From a virus, in IMG/VR virus record IMGVR_UViG_3300025030_001570, positions 1 to 50,148 of that record: a stretch of 50,148 nucleotides of DNA. One strand, 5' to 3'. The translations under genes and the position numbers were made by a program. Position 1 is the stretch's first letter; each line of letters begins with the position of its first letter. This document shows, piece by piece, positions 48,280 through 50,148 of this stretch. Under the pieces are notes generated by a model. The model was given only the letters and a program-made list of their open reading frames with translations. It had not been told where the DNA came from and did not search any database.

Positions 48280-48756
48280 TTATCTTGTCTTCTCAATTCT
48301 TTTTAGAAGTTCTTGGTTACTCTCTTGTATCAATCTAAGCTCTTCTTTAAGCTCATCTATATCCTTGTTATGGTAGCCTTGATCTAAGTTAAGGTTAGCT
48401 TGCAGTCTCTTTTGGGCTGGGAATCTATCCCTAAGCTCATTTATCAATCTAATAGCAGCGACAGCGTGTCCGGCATTGGCTTGGTCATAGTTTTGCTCTG
48501 CGGCTTCAATTAGCTTGCGTAGAGAAGTATCAGTAAACTTACTTCCCAATCCTACAGCCTCCAACTCCTTCTCTACTTGTCTTATTACTTGAGGTTTTCT
48601 GAGGTTTTCCATTGCTATGTGAGCAGCTACATCATCATTCTTTGGGTTATACGCTTTAATTGCACTTTTAGTTCCATTACCTTTACTTCTCACATATTCC
48701 CTTGCAAAAATAGTTTGTTTCAAGGTTGGTTTAGTTATTTTCTTTTGCTTCACCAT
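48280..48756 (-). CDS. terS: Terminase small subunit-like protein
   Basis: 158 aa. KQTIFAREYVRSKGNGTKSAIKAYNP, then AAHIAMENLRKPQV, is the helix-turn-helix of TerS proteins that recognise the packaging site. A C-terminal coiled coil (about 115-155) would make the oligomer ring. It is unusual in being on the opposite strand and more than 3.5 kb from terL. TATAAT ends 10 nt before ATG. Confidence 0.75.
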   Translation of the reverse strand: MVKQKKITKPTLKQTIFAREYVRSKGNGTKSAIKAYNPKNDDVAAHIAMENLRKPQVIRQVEKELEAVGLGSKFTDTSLRKLIEAAEQNYDQANAGHAVAAIRLINELRDRFPAQKRLQANLNLDQGYHNKDIDELKEELRLIQESNQELLKRIEKTR

Positions 48757-48913
48757 TCTAACCTAAATTATAACATATTTTTTGGTTAGCTTCAGCTGTG
48801 AAGCCCTGAAATGGCCTATGCGGCGTTTTTATTAGCTTGGGGCACATTATATACCTTGTTAAATTGTGTTATCTATTGTTATCCTATAGCAAAAAGTCTT
48901 TGTTAAAAAACAC
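48757..48913. promoter_or_regulatory. Divergent control region between terS and the early operon
   Basis: No gene. It contains TATAAT for terS, an imperfect palindrome GCTTCAGCTGTGAAGC (48789-48804), and the first of two 12-bp direct repeats GTTATCTATTGT (48868-48879; second at 48924-48935). These are candidate regulator sites. Confidence 0.5.
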
Positions 48914-48942
48914 TTGACAATTAGTTATCTATTGTATACAAT
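48914..48942 (+). promoter_or_regulatory. Strong early promoter
   Basis: TTGACA (48914-48919), 17-nt spacer, TACAAT (48937-48942). The spacer contains the second GTTATCTATTGT copy, and the -10 lies in the palindrome TTGTATACAA (48933-48942), so a repressor site overlapping the promoter is likely. Confidence 0.8.
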
Positions 48943-48948
48943 TGTATT

Positions 48949-49118
48949 GTAGTATTGAGAGATTAAAAGAACCTTAAAACCTTTACTCTTTGATCGCTGG
49001 TCTGAAGCAAGTCTGGTTGACTTGTAAGAGCTGAAGATCAACTCTTCAAGCGTTTAAGATCAGCGACTAGAGAATAACGCACTTTAATAGCTTTATACAG
49101 GACTAGCAGAAACGGAGA
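48949..49118 (+). ncRNA. Early leader RNA with a three-way junction
   Basis: Closing stem 48995-49003/49057-49065 (9 bp with one G-U) encloses two perfect hairpins: CAAGTC/GACTTG (49008-49013/49019-49024, loop TGGTT) and GAAGA/TCTTC (49033-49037/49043-49047, loop TCAAC). This lies in about 175 nt of untranslated leader. It resembles a riboswitch or processed RNA in shape, but no known family is recognised. Confidence 0.55.
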
Positions 49119-49125
49119 TTAAAAT

Positions 49126-49323
49126 ATGCAAAAAGATTATCACGCACGCATATTAACAGCAGTTAAACCAAAGGAGTGGATTAAGTTTAGTGATATTACC
49201 AAGAGATTAAAATTAAACTCTTATGGTAGCACTTCAACGCATTACTACAGAGCTTGGCTGGATTTGTTAGCAAGTGGCAGATTTCAAGAGTCAATTGATG
49301 GAACTTTTAGGATCAACCAATAA
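49126..49323 (+). CDS. Winged-helix-like early protein, 65 aa
   Basis: First early gene. FSDITKRLKLNSYGSTSTHYYRAWLDLLASGRFQES looks like a small winged helix: two helices, a turn, then a beta hairpin. CGGAG 8 nt before ATG is the SD. Probably a transcription regulator. Confidence 0.6.
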   Translation: MQKDYHARILTAVKPKEWIKFSDITKRLKLNSYGSTSTHYYRAWLDLLASGRFQESIDGTFRINQ

Positions 49324-49340
49324 TTATAAACCGCTAGTCT

Positions 49341-49470
49341 TGTATCAAGTTATTAAAATTGCTGGGTGCTTTTGAGTATAAAACGTTAAATGGGGGCAAT
49401 CTAAGCTCGGCCTCACAGCCCAGTACTGCACTTTAAAAGTTAAATACTGGTTAGAGTAGAAAGACAACAT
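49341..49470 (+). other. Structured leader before the LPD29-domain gene
   Basis: CTTG/CAAG hairpin near 49341-49352; CTGGG near 49371 can pair with CCCAG near 49418; CCAGTA and TACTGG (about 49419-49450) enclose ACTTT/AAAGT. The end of this leader (GCACTTTAA, ATAC, GG, TAG) resembles the leader end at 49080-49110, suggesting a shared element. Confidence 0.4.
49431..49456 (+). repeat. Inverted repeat, left copy
   Basis: CTTTAAAAGTTAAATACTGG and the following TTAGAG are matched at 23 of 26 positions by the reverse complement of 49943-49968. The pair flanks one gene. Confidence 0.7.
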
Positions 49471-49890
49471 ATGAGAAACTATGGTGGACAAGGTTGGGAA
49501 GGTAGTAAATACCAAAAAACTGAGAACTTAGACGTTGTTGAAATTGCCAAGCTAGTAAAGAAAGAAGCACAAGCTAAATTTCCAACAATAACAATTAGTG
49601 TCAGTACACAAAAGTTTGCAGGTGGGTGTTCAATAGAAGTCAGAATCAACAATGTGGATTTTGAAATCTATTCCCCAGAATTCAAAGAATACAATAAAGG
49701 GTCAAGAGATCACTTTTTCGAAGGCGAATGGTACAACGAAAAAGCAAAAGAGGTTTTGCAACAACTAAAATCCATTGTCAATCAATACCGCTATAACGAT
49801 AGTAATGGAATGATTGACTACTTCGACACCAATTTCTATTCGGGTGTTGATTATGCCTACAAGTTGCAACAAAGCCAATTAGCAAGCTAA
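49471..49890 (+). CDS. LPD29-domain protein, 139 aa
   Basis: IAKLVKKEAQAKFPTITISVS, then GGCSIEVRI and a C-terminal DSNGMIDYFDTNFYSGVD, follow the LPD29 domain (large polyvalent protein-associated domain 29), found as single proteins or modules in phages and conjugative elements. Its biochemical role is unknown. No clear SD precedes ATG 49471. Flanked by the inverted repeat pair; the stop lies in the first arm of the hairpin element downstream. Confidence 0.65.
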   Translation: MRNYGGQGWEGSKYQKTENLDVVEIAKLVKKEAQAKFPTITISVSTQKFAGGCSIEVRINNVDFEIYSPEFKEYNKGSRDHFFEGEWYNEKAKEVLQQLKSIVNQYRYNDSNGMIDYFDTNFYSGVDYAYKLQQSQLAS

Positions 49891-49928
49891 ATCTTACGGG
49901 TGCTGATACTCGTAAGATTGTCAGCACC
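49890..49928 (+). promoter_or_regulatory. Two mutually exclusive RNA hairpins
   Basis: Arm pair 1: AATCTTACG (49890-49898) with CGTAAGATT (49911-49919), 9 bp. Arm pair 2: GGTGCTGA (49899-49906) with TCAGCACC (49921-49928), 8 bp. The arms interleave with no linker between the first two, so both stems can hardly form together. It looks like a two-state switch before the next gene. No U-run follows. Confidence 0.6.
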
Positions 49929-49942
49929 AATTATTATTAAAT

Positions 49943-49968
49943 CTCTAGCCAGTATTTAGTTTTTAAAG
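49943..49968 (-). repeat. Inverted repeat, right copy
   Basis: Reverse complement matches 49431-49456 at 23 of 26 positions. It lies just upstream of the SD of the membrane-protein gene at 49975. Confidence 0.7.
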
Positions 49969-49974
49969 GAAGCT

Positions 49975-50091
49975 ATGAACAAACTAAACGTCTTAACAAT
50001 ATTAGTCTTGATTATAATTATCTATCTATTTACTCAAATATCGGGCATAGAACACCTATGCACCGATGTGATTGGGGGTGAATGTGTCTAA
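49975..50091 (+). CDS. Small membrane protein, 38 aa (whole copy)
   Basis: One hydrophobic helix (about 5-22) followed by a short tail with two cysteines (29 and 37), which may form a disulphide outside the cell. AAAGGAAG serves as SD. The TAA overlaps the start of the next early gene, whose full copy is at 85-360. It begins the run of membrane microproteins of the early operon. Confidence 0.65.
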   Translation: MNKLNVLTILVLIIIIYLFTQISGIEHLCTDVIGGECV

Positions 50092-50148
50092 TTTTCAAGA
50101 AGAGGCGAAAGTGGAAGTTACTTTATTGAATCAGTATCTGAAACCCTT
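50000..50148. repeat. Terminal overlap of a circular contig, copy 2
   Basis: Second copy of the 149-bp overlap. The small membrane-protein gene that is cut at position 1 is whole at 49975-50091, and the next gene continues from position 85, so the coding order closes without a break. Confidence 0.93.

Noticed and set aside
49890-49928. A true H-type pseudoknot
   Set aside because: With no loop between the first arms and one base in the last loop, 9-bp and 8-bp stems cannot both form; alternative hairpins are more realistic.

Overview
The window is a complete, circularly closed tailed-phage genome. The last 149 bases (50000-50148) repeat the first 149 with one mismatch, so the unique length is about 49,999 bp. 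A terminase large subunit, portal, scaffold, major capsid protein, adaptor-like protein and lysis enzymes are recognisable. No tape-measure, sheath or tail-tube gene was recognised, so a podovirus-like virion is the best guess. I see no integrase, DNA polymerase, primase, helicase or tRNA gene. The host cannot be named from sequence. Most genes have GGAGG-type Shine-Dalgarno (SD) sites, so it is a bacterium using SD initiation, apparently with leaderless mRNAs as well. The DNA is AT-rich.

Layout. (1) Early region, + strand, from about 48.9 kb through the circle junction to 7.96 kb: many small overlapping genes, including an AN1-like zinc finger, tiny membrane proteins, a Cas4/RecB-type nuclease, a pentapeptide-repeat protein, a C5-cytosine methyltransferase, a lysozyme/holin pair and an Hjc-like nuclease. 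Several intergenic stretches here are strongly structured RNA. (2) Late region, - strand, 42.37 kb down to 8.0 kb: scaffold, decoration protein, capsid, small virion proteins, a 12 kb glycan cassette (37.99-26.01 kb), two giant Ser/Thr-rich proteins, a second lysis block interrupted by an HNH gene, the adaptor, a propeller-like protein and ejection-type proteins. (3) A + strand packaging block at 42.48-47.66 kb: terL, portal and tiny basic proteins. (4) A short - strand unit at 48.76-47.86 kb: a TerS-like protein and a zinc-finger protein behind a paired operator.

Candidate system. Four proteins carry tracts made almost only of Ser and Thr, two of them hundreds of residues long. Directly downstream lies an operon with five glycosyltransferases, sugar-nucleotide enzymes, methyltransferases and a possible deacetylase. 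The transferase nearest the Ser/Thr proteins has a DxH motif, a GGGE motif and an N-terminus like mucin-type polypeptide GalNAc-transferases (GT27). I infer a phage-encoded O-glycosylation pathway that coats its own mucin-like virion stalks. This is untested.

Expression. Early transcription uses TTGACA-type promoters. At least 15 late sites carry GTTATA(C/A)T. In seven of them the -10 box ends exactly 6 nt before ATG, predicting leaderless mRNAs. Three small genes appear to start at ATT or ATA behind strong SD sites.
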